64,000 nt of DNA from Anaerolineales bacterium. GTDB taxonomy: Bacteria; Chloroflexota; Anaerolineae; Anaerolineales; UBA4823. Under the pieces are notes generated by a model. That model was not told the origin of the DNA, made no database searches, and saw only the letters and a list, made by a program, of their open reading frames with translations. The translations under genes were made by a program, and so were the position numbers. Shown here piece after piece: positions 7,775 to 15,978 of this stretch. The stretch lies in contig JAFGJM010000038.1 in assembly GCA_016929095.1 (NCBI GenBank), positions 1 through 64,000 on the forward strand, read 5' to 3'. The number at the start of each line of letters is the position of its first letter. Positions within the stretch are counted from its first letter, which is position 1.

Positions 7775-8650
7775 ATGAAAAAAATCAACCAGTTTGCTAT
7801 TGTCATAAGCATCATAATGTTTTGTTTAATATCAGGTAATGTCATTGTATTGTTGGATATTAAATCCGGTCTTAACATATTATCAGAACCGCCAGAGTGG
7901 GTAAGTTTGATCGTTGCAGCGATTTTGATTCTCGTTGCTATAGGTCATTTGCTCAATTTATCCAATATTCTTATTCAATTCAGAAAATTGAAGGAGGAAA
8001 ATTTTATACGTTCGATCGCTTTTGCTTTAGGAATATTCTCGTTGTTTCTTTTAGCTGTCGATGTGGTTATGTTGAAAGATATCGGCAATGAATATATGCT
8101 TCATAATGCTGCCGAGGAATGGAAGATCCTGTTTGCCAATCACGGCATCCACGTCGTTTATTCCCTTATTTCAACGGTGCACTGCTTGATTGCCAATAAA
8201 CGTATTATGGCAATGAATTCAATCCCCAATGCCCTGGTGGATGAATCGACATTTCTCACCGTTCATCAGGTTGGCATATTCTCATCTATCTGCGGATTTT
8301 TGAGCATTTTGTCTTTGATCGGTTTAGGCGTTGCCAAAACATATTTAACGGGTCTGCTTTTCACGGTTGGGATTGTTTTATCCCTTCCTTATGGGATGGC
8401 TGTATTATATTGGTTATACCTGAAACGCAAAGAAAAACCGGCTGATTGGTATGATGAAAAACAATTTTTGGATATATCCCGCGGAGCTTTAGTTACCCTA
8501 ATAATTTCTGTGATGATGACAATTGGTTTGTTTCTTTTGTTTTTCTTAAACTTGATTGACTTCAACCTGATTTTATTGTTTCCGATCTACTTATTCGTCA
8601 TGGAATTCTGGTTTTCGGGAAGCGCCTTGTATTTCAGTAAGAGGGGTTAG
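7775..8650 (+). CDS. Multi-pass membrane protein paired with XRE regulator
   Basis: This 291-residue hydrophobic protein has about eight predicted membrane segments (near residues 8-28, 42-62, 80-100, 122-140, 163-183, 188-212, 233-255 and 260-280) and no catalytic motif that I recognise. It is co-transcribed with the XRE regulator (2-bp gap). Operons of a short XRE protein plus a membrane protein are common in Firmicutes and Chloroflexota, and the membrane partner is generally of unknown function. A role as signal receptor or sequestering partner is inference only. A terminator follows at 8674. Confidence 0.75.
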   Translation: MKKINQFAIVISIIMFCLISGNVIVLLDIKSGLNILSEPPEWVSLIVAAILILVAIGHLLNLSNILIQFRKLKEENFIRSIAFALGIFSLFLLAVDVVMLKDIGNEYMLHNAAEEWKILFANHGIHVVYSLISTVHCLIANKRIMAMNSIPNALVDESTFLTVHQVGIFSSICGFLSILSLIGLGVAKTYLTGLLFTVGIVLSLPYGMAVLYWLYLKRKEKPADWYDEKQFLDISRGALVTLIISVMMTIGLFLLFFLNLIDFNLILLFPIYLFVMEFWFSGSALYFSKRG

Positions 8651-8673
8651 AAAGGTTCTCAAATACTCACCAA

Positions 8674-8702
8674 AAGAGGCTGCCGTTTTGGGCAGCTTCT
8701 TT
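8674..8702. terminator. Bidirectional terminator between convergent genes
   Basis: An imperfect 10-bp stem (AGAGGCTGCC with GGCAGCTTCT, one G-U pair) flanks a GTTTTG loop. It is bordered by A-rich DNA on the left and TTTG on the right. It lies between the membrane protein gene and the convergent methyltransferase gene. Confidence 0.75.
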
Positions 8703-8726
8703 GATTTGAACATGGTTGGGTATTCC

Positions 8727-9500
8727 TTAATTTATTTTCCCCGTCAACCTGGCCATCACCACCAGATTGCCGCTAGTTTGGGTGTCAAACGGCGCGCCGG
8801 TCAAGTCACCATAACAGGAGACGGATGCGAAACCGGCAGTCTCCAGGCTGGATTTCATTTCATCATGTAATATGGGGCGTAAGCGTGTCGCCATATCCAA
8901 TTGTGTCCATGCTTTTCCTGCCTCCCGCCGCAAGGTCACCACATGGAAGGGTATCAAACCATCGGCGTCATAATCATAGAAACGCAGAAAGAGCCATTCG
9001 GTTTGCCCTTCCTGGGCTGATTGCGGTTCCATCCAGCGCTCCCGCTTTTGCATCACGGCATCGAAATTGCGGTTTTGGATGATCAGCAGCCCGCCCGGTT
9101 TAAGGCAATCTGCAAAATCATGCAATGCGGCGGATAAAGCTTCCGGTGTAAGCAGATGGGGCAGAGAGTTTCCCAGGCAGAGAACTGCCTCGAAAGCCTG
9201 TGAACCAAAAGCCGCTTTCATTTCCCCGAAACCGGCTGCCTCGAATTGGATCTTCATTCCGGAGGTTTCAGCGTTGGCGCGGGCTCGTTCCACCATCCCG
9301 CGGCTCACATCCGCACCCGCTACCTCAAACCCAAGCTCTGCCAGGGCGATGGCGTGCATACCGGTACCGCAGGCGGTATCCAACACCCGCTGTACGCCTG
9401 CCTGCTTTAGCTGGCTTTCCAAAAAGGGTATTTCCGCAGCCAACCTTCCTGGCCAATTTACGAAACGATCATAATCTGCGCTAAAGTCATCATATATCAT
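8727..9500 (-). CDS. Class I SAM-dependent methyltransferase
   Basis: This 257-residue protein has the Rossmann-type methyltransferase fold. Motif I is VLDTACGTGMHA at residues 39-50, with an acidic residue at the end of strand 2 (AGADVS) and a post-motif GNSLPHLL. The C-terminal strands (DLTGAPFD) look complete. The N-terminal IYDDFSADYDRFVNWPGRL is typical of the Methyltransf_25/11 group that modifies small molecules. No substrate can be assigned. It ends at a shared terminator and starts 17 bp from the SDR gene stop, so the two may be co-transcribed. Confidence 0.85.
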   Translation of the reverse strand: MIYDDFSADYDRFVNWPGRLAAEIPFLESQLKQAGVQRVLDTACGTGMHAIALAELGFEVAGADVSRGMVERARANAETSGMKIQFEAAGFGEMKAAFGSQAFEAVLCLGNSLPHLLTPEALSAALHDFADCLKPGGLLIIQNRNFDAVMQKRERWMEPQSAQEGQTEWLFLRFYDYDADGLIPFHVVTLRREAGKAWTQLDMATRLRPILHDEMKSSLETAGFASVSCYGDLTGAPFDTQTSGNLVVMARLTGKIN

Positions 9501-9517
9501 AGTTAATGACCTGACTG

Positions 9518-10396
9518 TTAATCGGATTCCTTTACAGCGAAATCCCTTTTATATGGTGATATCGCTTCGATCTTAATCCCATCACTTTTCGCTGGTTTAT
9601 TCGTTAGCACACGACACCCCTCTTTAAGCGCACCTCCTAACATCACCCAGGGCGAAAAACTATTGACCAACAACCCGGTTTTTCCGTCCGTGGCAGCCGA
9701 AGCAAGCCATACAACTTTCTTGGCAGGAATTTCCGCAGGTCTTGCCCACATCCGCACAATTGTGGGGAAAATTGTAAGCCGTTCTTCTGCGCCTTCAATC
9801 ACTTTCACATCCGTGAGCATTTCGGTGAGCACCATCCCCGGATTGAACGCAAACACCCCTACACCGCTGTCCTTTGTTTCATTGGCTAAAGCTTTGGTAA
9901 AAGAGAGCATCCAGGCTTTGCTGGCGCCGTAAGCATTCTGCCAGGGCACCGGACGTTCATACCCCCGCCCAAGCACATTGATCAATTTCCCTGATTGCTG
10001 CTTAATAAAATATTCCATCGCTGTCCGCGAACCATAATAGACCCCAATAATATTCGTCCGCACGATCAGATTAAAATCCTGAGGATCCAACTCCAGTGTC
10101 GGCCCATAGGGTCCGGAACTACCGGCATTGTTGACCCAGATATCAAGCCGGTCATATTTTGATATTGCACAATGAGCCAGCCTTTCCATATCTTCCAGGT
10201 TGGCTACATCCACAACCATCCCGCTGGCTTGCCCCCCTTCGGAGCGAACCAATTGCACTGCCTCGTCGACAGAATTTTGCGAGCGTGAAGCTACCACGAC
10301 TGCCGCCCCTGCCCGTGACAAAGCCCTGGCAATCCCAAAACCTAAACCCCGCGTCCCGCCGGTAATTACAGCCACTTTTCCGTATAAATCACCCAT
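9518..10396 (-). CDS. Short-chain dehydrogenase/reductase
   Basis: This 292-residue SDR oxidoreductase has the cofactor motif TGGTRGLG at residues 12-19, NNAG at 89-92 and the catalytic YGASK at 156-160. The catalytic serine expected about 13 residues before the tyrosine is missing: position 143 is glycine in INVLGRG. Activity may therefore differ from classical members, or a different residue may serve. VASR after strand 2 suggests NADP preference. I chose the ATG at 10394-10396 because GGAG lies 8 bases upstream; the open frame extends to 10444 without a ribosome site. It precedes the methyltransferase gene on the same strand. Confidence 0.85.
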   Translation of the reverse strand: MGDLYGKVAVITGGTRGLGFGIARALSRAGAAVVVASRSQNSVDEAVQLVRSEGGQASGMVVDVANLEDMERLAHCAISKYDRLDIWVNNAGSSGPYGPTLELDPQDFNLIVRTNIIGVYYGSRTAMEYFIKQQSGKLINVLGRGYERPVPWQNAYGASKAWMLSFTKALANETKDSGVGVFAFNPGMVLTEMLTDVKVIEGAEERLTIFPTIVRMWARPAEIPAKKVVWLASAATDGKTGLLVNSFSPWVMLGGALKEGCRVLTNKPAKSDGIKIEAISPYKRDFAVKESD

Positions 10397-10449
10397 ATTT
10401 TTTCTCCAATAAAGATAAACCATATGAATAAAAATGAATACCATTCCCT

Positions 10450-10531
10450 TGTCATTCTGAGCGTGGCGAACAATCTTTCTGATGATCTAACAGATTCTTC
10501 AGTCGCCCTGGCGGGCTCCCTCAGAATGACA
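10450..10531. repeat. Intergenic inverted-repeat element
   Basis: The 82-bp element has perfect 11-bp ends, TGTCATTCTGA at 10450-10460 and TCAGAATGACA at 10521-10531. The interior (GTCGCCCTGGCGGGCTCC) recurs in a shorter copy at 10570-10612 and more distantly at 60480-60604. It looks like a dispersed non-coding element of the REP/MITE kind. Confidence 0.7.
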
Positions 10532-10569
10532 GATCTTTATGAGTAAAATGTAACAATCTTGTCAGTGAA

Positions 10570-10612
10570 TCAAAGATTGCTTCGTCGCCCTGGCAGGCTC
10601 CTCGCAATGACA
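10570..10612. repeat. Partial copy of the intergenic inverted-repeat element
   Basis: GATTGCTTCGTCGCCCTGGC followed by AGGCTCCTCGCAATGACA resembles the right half of the element at 10450-10531. It lies 40 bp from it, so the two may be an unequal pair. Confidence 0.55.
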
Positions 10613-10731
10613 GGCGTTTAGGATGAAAGCGATCGAAACCATCTACAATAATTTGTGAATGTTCCTATGAATTGTAAACCGCTTCAACCAAAAATGCAGG
10701 TTTCGCCATTAAGTTTGGCTAGAAATTCCTA

Positions 10732-10755
10732 GAGTAACGACTGAAGTCGTTACTC
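10732..10755. repeat. Short perfect palindrome, dispersed family
   Basis: Eleven-base arms (GAGTAACGACT and AGTCGTTACTC) surround GA. A near-identical palindrome occurs at 15979-16000 with a diverged neighbour at 16011-16030. The position upstream of the SIS operon promoter and also upstream of the permease genes may be chance or may reflect shared control. Confidence 0.65.
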
Positions 10756-10775
10756 CAAATTTATCTTCCATCATA

Positions 10776-10815
10776 TTGACTCTTTTTTTGTTTTTGTTAT
10801 AATGGTTATAACCAT
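10776..10815 (+). promoter_or_regulatory. Promoter and GntR-type operator of the sugar locus
   Basis: TTGACT (10776-10781) and TATAAT (10798-10803) with a 16-bp spacer form the promoter. A perfect 14-bp palindrome, ATGGTTATAACCAT at 10802-10815, starts on the -10 and covers the start point. Its core GGTTATAACC has the GT-N-TA-N-AC layout used by HutC/UTRA GntR regulators, and such a regulator is encoded three genes downstream. Confidence 0.7.
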
Positions 10816-10888
10816 ATAACAATATAACCAATATTGTGATCGGTATTCTTTAAATAATTGGTTTTCTCTAGAAGGAGTTTTTCCCCAT

Positions 10889-11641
10889 ATGTCTGCCCCA
10901 TTGTATTTTTCAAAAATCACACACATTATTCAAGATTTAGAGCAAAAAAGCATGCCCGATATCCAAAAAGCGGCTGGTTTAATGGCCGACTCAATCGCTG
11001 CCGGGCGCGCCGTCTACTATTTTGGTTCCGGTCATTCGGTCATCCCCGCCCTGGATGTCTTCCCGCGCTATGGCTCCTTTGTCGGTCTACAACCCATCCA
11101 TGATACGCGGCTAATGTGGTCTAACGTGATCGGCCCCGGGGGAACACCCGAGTTGCTCTGGTTGGAAAAACAAGAAGGTTATGTTCAGAACGTCTTCGAT
11201 TCCTATGTCATGACCCCGCAGGATTCCTTGATTGTAATATCCCACGGTGGTCTGAATGCTGCTGGGATCGAGGCCGCCATGTACGCCAGAGAGCACGGCG
11301 TGAAAGTGATCGCCATAACCTCAATGAACAACTATCATAACAATGCTCCCCGCCATTCCAGCGGGAAAAAACTTGCCGATCTCGCAGACGTCGTGATCGA
11401 CAACGGTGCACCTCCCGAAGATTCCATCATTAAGATCGAAGGCTGGGATGAACCCGTTGCAGCCAGCTCTACTGTCACCGTTCTGGTGATTTCTATGGCG
11501 CTCATCGCAGAAACCACGTCACTCCTGGCAAAACGCGGAATCCACATCCCCACTTTTGTCTCTCCCAACGTGATGCCTGACGCAGATCATAATAAGAAAG
11601 TTTATTCACTTTATAAAGAATTCCGGCGAAAAGTTTACTAA
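10889..11641 (+). CDS. SIS-domain phosphosugar-binding protein (COG4821/UPF0309 type)
   Basis: This 250-residue protein has a single SIS (sugar isomerase) domain. The sugar-phosphate loops are visible as FGSGHSV near residue 45 and VISHGGLNAAGIEAA near 115-130, followed by VKVIAITS. The second loop has HGGLNAAG in place of the usual SxSGxT, so phosphate binding may differ. Proteins of this uncharacterised family sit in amino-sugar and polyol gene clusters. It is the first gene of an operon with a paralogue, a GntR regulator, a ROK kinase and an ABC importer, so an isomerase or etherase step on an imported sugar is likely. AAGGAG at 10871-10876 precedes the start. Confidence 0.8.
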   Translation: MSAPLYFSKITHIIQDLEQKSMPDIQKAAGLMADSIAAGRAVYYFGSGHSVIPALDVFPRYGSFVGLQPIHDTRLMWSNVIGPGGTPELLWLEKQEGYVQNVFDSYVMTPQDSLIVISHGGLNAAGIEAAMYAREHGVKVIAITSMNNYHNNAPRHSSGKKLADLADVVIDNGAPPEDSIIKIEGWDEPVAASSTVTVLVISMALIAETTSLLAKRGIHIPTFVSPNVMPDADHNKKVYSLYKEFRRKVY

Positions 11642-11651
11642 GAAAGTTGTC

Positions 11652-12389
11652 ATGGGTACCAATATTTATTTAAATGCGCTTCTTCCTGTGTTGAATCGTG
11701 CGTTCGAAATCCAAAAAGATGTTCTGGCGCTTTGCGTTGAGAAGATGGCAGACACCATTCAAAACGACCATCTGATCTATGTCTTTGGGGCTGGTCATGC
11801 AGGGATTATCTCCGAAGAGATGTGTTACCGGGCTGGCGGATTAGTACCCATGGTGCCCATATTCGCGCCCGGACTATCCGTAAACACACGCCCGGCCACT
11901 CTTGAAACCGATTTAGAACGCATTTCCGGCTATGCAGCACTGATCTTAAAAGCAGTCAAAATCACGAAGGATGATTTACTGATCATCCATTCAAATTCCG
12001 GACGGAACACGGTTGCTATTGAAATGGCAGAAGAAGCCAAAACCAGGGGTGTATTTGTCATTGCATTGACCAGTGTAGCGCACAGCAGTGCCGTGTCTTC
12101 TCGCCATCCAAAAGGATACAAATTGATGGATGTGGCTGACCTGGTGATCGATAACTGCGGAGTCCCCGGAGATGCTATTTGTGAAATACCCGGCGTGGAT
12201 GCACCCGTGGCGTCAACATCCACTGTCGTTGGGGCTGCGCTGATGAATTCACTGGTGGCGGAAACTGCGGCTCTTCTTCATGCTCGCGGCGTCGTCCCCC
12301 CCATTTTCCGCAGTGCAAATATCGATCATAGCGCCGAATCAAACCAATATTGGATGGATCATTACGGTTCCAGATTGTTATACCTATAG
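11652..12389 (+). CDS. Second SIS-domain phosphosugar-binding protein (COG4821 type)
   Basis: This 245-residue paralogue of the preceding gene starts 10 bp after it. The SIS loops are FGAGHAG near residue 45 and HSNSGRNTVAIEMA near 118-131, closer to the canonical serine-rich loop than in the first copy. The C-terminal helix region (SLVAETAALLHARGVVPP) aligns with SLLAKRGIHIP of its neighbour. Two tandem, divergent SIS proteins suggest either a heterodimer or two sequential reactions on the same sugar phosphate. Its membership of the operon supports amino-sugar or related catabolism, but the exact substrate is not visible. Confidence 0.8.
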   Translation: MGTNIYLNALLPVLNRAFEIQKDVLALCVEKMADTIQNDHLIYVFGAGHAGIISEEMCYRAGGLVPMVPIFAPGLSVNTRPATLETDLERISGYAALILKAVKITKDDLLIIHSNSGRNTVAIEMAEEAKTRGVFVIALTSVAHSSAVSSRHPKGYKLMDVADLVIDNCGVPGDAICEIPGVDAPVASTSTVVGAALMNSLVAETAALLHARGVVPPIFRSANIDHSAESNQYWMDHYGSRLLYL

Positions 12390-12401
12390 GAAATTGTGAT
12401 T

Positions 12402-13139
12402 ATGGAATACCTCCCGCTGGATAAAGGCAGTCATATCCCATTCTACTTACAGCTCACTGCCCAATTGATCCGTATGATCGAAGAAGGTGAGTTAAAACCG
12501 GGTGACAAGATCGCCTCCGAACGAGAACTTTCGGAAACATTGAGGGTCAGCCGCATCACAGCCCGCCTGGCAATCCAGGAGTTGTATAAGAGTGGTTTGA
12601 TTTATCGTGAACGGGGCCGCGGTACATTCGTTGCCGAATCAAAAATGCGTAATGTGCAGGGATTTACCAGCTTCACCGAAAATATGAAAAAACGCGGCAT
12701 GCAGCCCGGCTCACAAATACTTCAGCAGGATGTCATCCCTGCTGAAGAGACCCTTGCCAGGCAACTGCATATCTATCCCGGTGACCCGACCTTGCACCTG
12801 GTGCGGTTACGAACTGCGGATGGCAAGCCATTGGCTATTCAATACGCACATATACCTTTAAAACTATGCCAGGGTCTTGAGAAAGAACCCATGGCCAATC
12901 AATCACTTTTTGCAGTTCTTAGAACGAAATATAGCGTTTACCCTGCCTGGACCGAAGCCATTGTTGAAGCCGGCTCAGCCCTGTCTGAAGAAGCGCGTCT
13001 GTTAAATATCAAACAAGGGGAACCGGTACTGGTGGTTCGTGGGATCACATTTAGCGAAACGTTTGACATTGTCGAGAGCGTTCGTACGATCTATCCTTCA
13101 AGAGGTTTTGCTTTGTACTTGGGACGCCAGAGGATTTAG
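12402..13139 (+). CDS. GntR-family regulator with UTRA ligand domain
   Basis: This 245-residue HutC-subfamily regulator has an N-terminal winged helix (about residues 8-75, with PGDKIASERELSETLRVSR and the GLIYRERGRGTFV wing). A UTRA ligand domain follows at about 95-240, which in relatives binds a phosphosugar or amino-sugar effector. I prefer the ATG at 12402, which has AGGAA nine bases upstream; an in-frame GTG at 12396 is too close to that site. It lies 12 bp after the second SIS gene. The palindrome at 10802-10815 fits its expected operator, so it probably represses this operon until the phosphorylated substrate appears. Confidence 0.92.
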   Translation: MEYLPLDKGSHIPFYLQLTAQLIRMIEEGELKPGDKIASERELSETLRVSRITARLAIQELYKSGLIYRERGRGTFVAESKMRNVQGFTSFTENMKKRGMQPGSQILQQDVIPAEETLARQLHIYPGDPTLHLVRLRTADGKPLAIQYAHIPLKLCQGLEKEPMANQSLFAVLRTKYSVYPAWTEAIVEAGSALSEEARLLNIKQGEPVLVVRGITFSETFDIVESVRTIYPSRGFALYLGRQRI

Positions 13140-13172
13140 TTTTATTCTTTTTATTGCCAGGATGAAACAGGA

Positions 13173-14171
13173 ATGAATCTCCCTAAGCAAACAGAGAATG
13201 TCGTCATCGCGGTTGACATCGGCGGCACAAAAATCGCAGCAGCGATGATCACAGACGATGGGCGTATCCTCTCCCGGCTGGTCGTTACCACCCGACAGAA
13301 AGGTCCAGAGCAAGGTACCGAACAGATTATCAGCGTGATCGAATCGCTTATCCGGAAATCAAATGTGGCCAGGGAGCAATTATCGGGTATCGGTATTGGC
13401 ATTCCAGCTGTACTCGAGAATGAAACAGATCTCATTATATGGGCGCCCAATCTACAGGGATGGAGAAATGTCGATCTTCGAGACTGCCTCGAGAGGCAGT
13501 TTAATATGCCTGTCTGCATCGAATACGATGGACATACAGCCGTCCTGGGCGAATGGTGGATGGGCGCTGCAAAAGATTATCAATCTGTTGTGAGTGTCAT
13601 CATCGGCACAGGCGTCGGCGGTGGGATGGTAATTAATGGGAAAATTATCCGCGGGGTAAATCGTTTGGCTGGCGCAGTGGGCTGGTTTATTATCGATCGT
13701 AATGCCGTGTCCGACCCTGTAAAGGAAAAAGCAATAGGAAGCTGGGAATCTTGCGTCGCAGGACCTGGAATTGCACAAAGAGCAAAGCAAATTCTTGAAT
13801 CTCAACCTGAAACCCCAAGTATTTTAAAAGGGAAAGAAAAGGGAGTTTCTGCCAAGGATGTATTTGAAGCGGCAAAAATGGGTGATGCACTTGCTTTACA
13901 AATAACTTCTGAAGAAGCAGAATTGCTTGGGATGGGGATCGCAAACATAATCAGTCTTGTCAATCCGGAAATTGTTGTCTTAGGGGGGAGTGTTGGGAGC
14001 AATTCGGCATTTCTACTTCCCCAAATTAAATCCGTTGTTGAACAATATGCGCAACCAATATCATGTCAATCCGTAAAAATCGTTACTTCTTCTCTTGGAA
14101 CGGATGCCGGATTATATGGCGCCGGTTATGGATTGCTGCTCCGATTAAAAAATATAAAACACATGGTTTGA
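13173..14171 (+). CDS. ROK-family sugar kinase (zinc-motif-less)
   Basis: This 332-residue ROK protein is probably a kinase for glucose or an N-acetylated hexose. The ATP phosphate loop is DIGGTK at 15-20. The catalytic aspartate is D119 in EYDGHTAVLGE, and GTGVGGG at 145-151 follows. The usual ROK zinc site (a GH histidine and a CxCGxxGCxE cluster) is absent: the corresponding region reads GVNRLAGAVGWFIID and has a single cysteine at 194 in WESCVAG. The protein lacks an N-terminal HTH, so it is an enzyme, not a ROK repressor. It probably phosphorylates the sugar brought in by the downstream ABC proteins, giving the ligand for the SIS proteins and the regulator. Confidence 0.85.
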   Translation: MNLPKQTENVVIAVDIGGTKIAAAMITDDGRILSRLVVTTRQKGPEQGTEQIISVIESLIRKSNVAREQLSGIGIGIPAVLENETDLIIWAPNLQGWRNVDLRDCLERQFNMPVCIEYDGHTAVLGEWWMGAAKDYQSVVSVIIGTGVGGGMVINGKIIRGVNRLAGAVGWFIIDRNAVSDPVKEKAIGSWESCVAGPGIAQRAKQILESQPETPSILKGKEKGVSAKDVFEAAKMGDALALQITSEEAELLGMGIANIISLVNPEIVVLGGSVGSNSAFLLPQIKSVVEQYAQPISCQSVKIVTSSLGTDAGLYGAGYGLLLRLKNIKHMV

Positions 14172-14261
14172 AAGGAGGATTCCTGAGTAAACGTTTATCA
14201 ATCTATTGGCAGAATATTCGGAAAGAAAATTTTTACTATTCACTAATTTAGAGGAGAGAAA

Positions 14262-15644
14262 ATGAACCGCAAGATTTTTTTAGTATTTTCAGTGTTGATC
14301 ATCGCTGCAGTGCTGATGGCAGCCTGCACACCAGCGGCGGCGCCTACCGAAGCACCCCCGGTTGAGGAAGCGGCGCCTACCGAAGCACCCCCGGTTGAGG
14401 AAGCGGTGCCAACCGAAGCGCCTGAAGTCGAGGAAGCCGCGCCTGAAGAAGAACCAGCAGCCGAAGCAGTCACCATTCGTATGCTGGTCCGCCCGGATGA
14501 AGGTGGAAATATCGAAAAATATCGGGTACAGTTCGAAGAAGAAACCGGCATAACCGTAGCCGTGGATTATGTCGCCTGGAGTGATATTTCCAACAAAACA
14601 CTTACCACACTGGCTGCCGGTGGCGGTGGATATGATATCGTCTTTATGCCTTCCGCTGACGCTTCCAAGTTGATCGCCGGTGGTTGGTTCGAACCGATCA
14701 ATGACCTGATCCCAGAAGATCAGAAAGCCGATTGGGTGTCGGCGGTGTTAGATTTCTATACCGCGGATGGCAACTTGATGGCGATGCCCTGGTATGCGGG
14801 CGGCGCTCACATGGCTTATAACAAACCGATTCTCGAAGCGGCTGGCGTTGACCCCTCCACCATCGTGACCTGGGATGACTTCATGGCAGCTTGTAAAACC
14901 ATTAAAGATGCTGGCGCTGCAGATTTCTGCTTTACCCCCTCTGCCAAGTATGCCGGTGAATTTTATTACAACTGGGGCACGATGGTTTTGAGCCGCGGCG
15001 GTACGTTCTTTGACGAAAGCGGCGCCCCCATTTTCCAAAATTCCACCGAAGCACTCGATTCATACACGATGTTGAAAGAGGGCGTCGATCAAGGTTTCTT
15101 CAACCCCGCCGGTGTGGCTATGGACGATTATGAAACCCTGATCGATTTTGGCACCGGAAAGACGGCTTTCATGCTGAACTCCACCTGGTCTGCAACCCAG
15201 GCAAACACCAATGCCGATCTTTCCACCCTCGTCGGTAACGTTGGGTATATCTTAGTTCCCGGCGCCGGCGATGTCCGCAGCGCAGCGTATTTATATGCCG
15301 GCGGCCTGGGTGTTTTGAACAATTCTGAACACAAAGATGAAGCCAAACAATTTATAACCTATCTCACCAACGCTGAAGCCCAAAAGCACCATGCCATGGA
15401 AGGCGCCAACATGCCGACGCGGGTCGCTTTGTTCGAAGATCCCGACATCGCCGCGGCATGGGACGGGTTTGCTGACCTGGCTGCCCAATTGAGCTATGGC
15501 GATTTTGTCCCTGCTGTTTCCTGGCTGGATGAATGGCGTCACTCTGTTGCCACCTCGATTCAGGATGTTATGTCCGGAACCAAAACACCTCAAGAAGCAG
15601 TCGATTGGCTGGTAGCCGAGACAGACCGCATTCGCAACCAATAA
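14262..15644 (+). CDS. Sugar ABC transporter substrate-binding lipoprotein
   Basis: This 460-residue family 1 extracellular solute-binding protein has a lipoprotein signal ending in LMAAC (lipidated C22). A low-complexity Pro/Thr/Glu/Ala linker follows (about 23-68), then a two-lobe binding domain beginning near TIRMLVRPDEGG. The C-terminal VSWLDEWRHSVATSIQDV and QEAVDWLVAETDRI are typical of this group. It delivers a carbohydrate to the permeases at 16125 and 17033. AGAGGAG precedes the ATG. A perfect hairpin terminator 16 bp after the stop should lower read-through to the permeases, giving more binding protein than permease. The linker is encoded by tandem DNA repeats. Confidence 0.93.
   Translation: MNRKIFLVFSVLIIAAVLMAACTPAAAPTEAPPVEEAAPTEAPPVEEAVPTEAPEVEEAAPEEEPAAEAVTIRMLVRPDEGGNIEKYRVQFEEETGITVAVDYVAWSDISNKTLTTLAAGGGGYDIVFMPSADASKLIAGGWFEPINDLIPEDQKADWVSAVLDFYTADGNLMAMPWYAGGAHMAYNKPILEAAGVDPSTIVTWDDFMAACKTIKDAGAADFCFTPSAKYAGEFYYNWGTMVLSRGGTFFDESGAPIFQNSTEALDSYTMLKEGVDQGFFNPAGVAMDDYETLIDFGTGKTAFMLNSTWSATQANTNADLSTLVGNVGYILVPGAGDVRSAAYLYAGGLGVLNNSEHKDEAKQFITYLTNAEAQKHHAMEGANMPTRVALFEDPDIAAAWDGFADLAAQLSYGDFVPAVSWLDEWRHSVATSIQDVMSGTKTPQEAVDWLVAETDRIRNQ
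14340..14438 (+). repeat. 33-bp tandem repeat encoding the lipoprotein linker
   Basis: Two adjacent 33-bp units (14340-14372 and 14373-14405) are identical and encode APTEAPPVEEA. A third diverged unit follows at 14406-14438. Unit number could change by slippage without breaking the frame, altering the tether length of the binding protein. Confidence 0.9.
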
Positions 15645-15660
15645 TCATGTGTTTCTATTC

Positions 15661-15693
15661 AAGGGAAGGAGGGTAACTCCTTCCCTTGTTTTT
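15661..15693 (+). terminator. Intra-operon terminator after the binding-protein gene
   Basis: A perfect 10-bp stem (15661-15670 with 15678-15687) has a 7-base loop and is followed by TTTTTA after GG-free sequence. It probably attenuates transcription into the permease genes. Confidence 0.85.
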
Positions 15694-15737
15694 ATTCGGT
15701 GAGATTTCTAGTATGACAATAACCATTCACGCTTGCT

Positions 15738-15786
15738 GCCTTCGACAAACTCAGGCCGCGGATCGTTGGCTGAGTCTGTCGAAGCC
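15738..15786. repeat. Intergenic inverted repeat
   Basis: TTCGACAAACTCAG at 15741-15754 pairs with CTGAGTCTGTCGAA at 15770-15783 with one mismatch. The sequence type (TTCGACA..CTCAG) is a common dispersed bacterial intergenic element. No protein is encoded. Confidence 0.6.
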
Positions 15787-15978
15787 AACAATGGGCGAGT
15801 TATTTTCTGTCATCAAAAATGCGGACGTTCTTTGCCCGACATAGCGACTGATCTGAAAATTGAGTTTTATCTACCTCATTTATCGTGAAACTGTTTCGTG
15901 ATGACTTATAATGATGCACAAAAACACTAACCATGATGCATTTTGTTTATCTACCGGGTTTATAAAATGAACGCATGT

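Noticed and set aside
9067-9474. 135-codon open frame opposite the methyltransferase gene
   Set aside because: It is antisense to a gene with clear family motifs and shows no recognisable domain or ribosome site.
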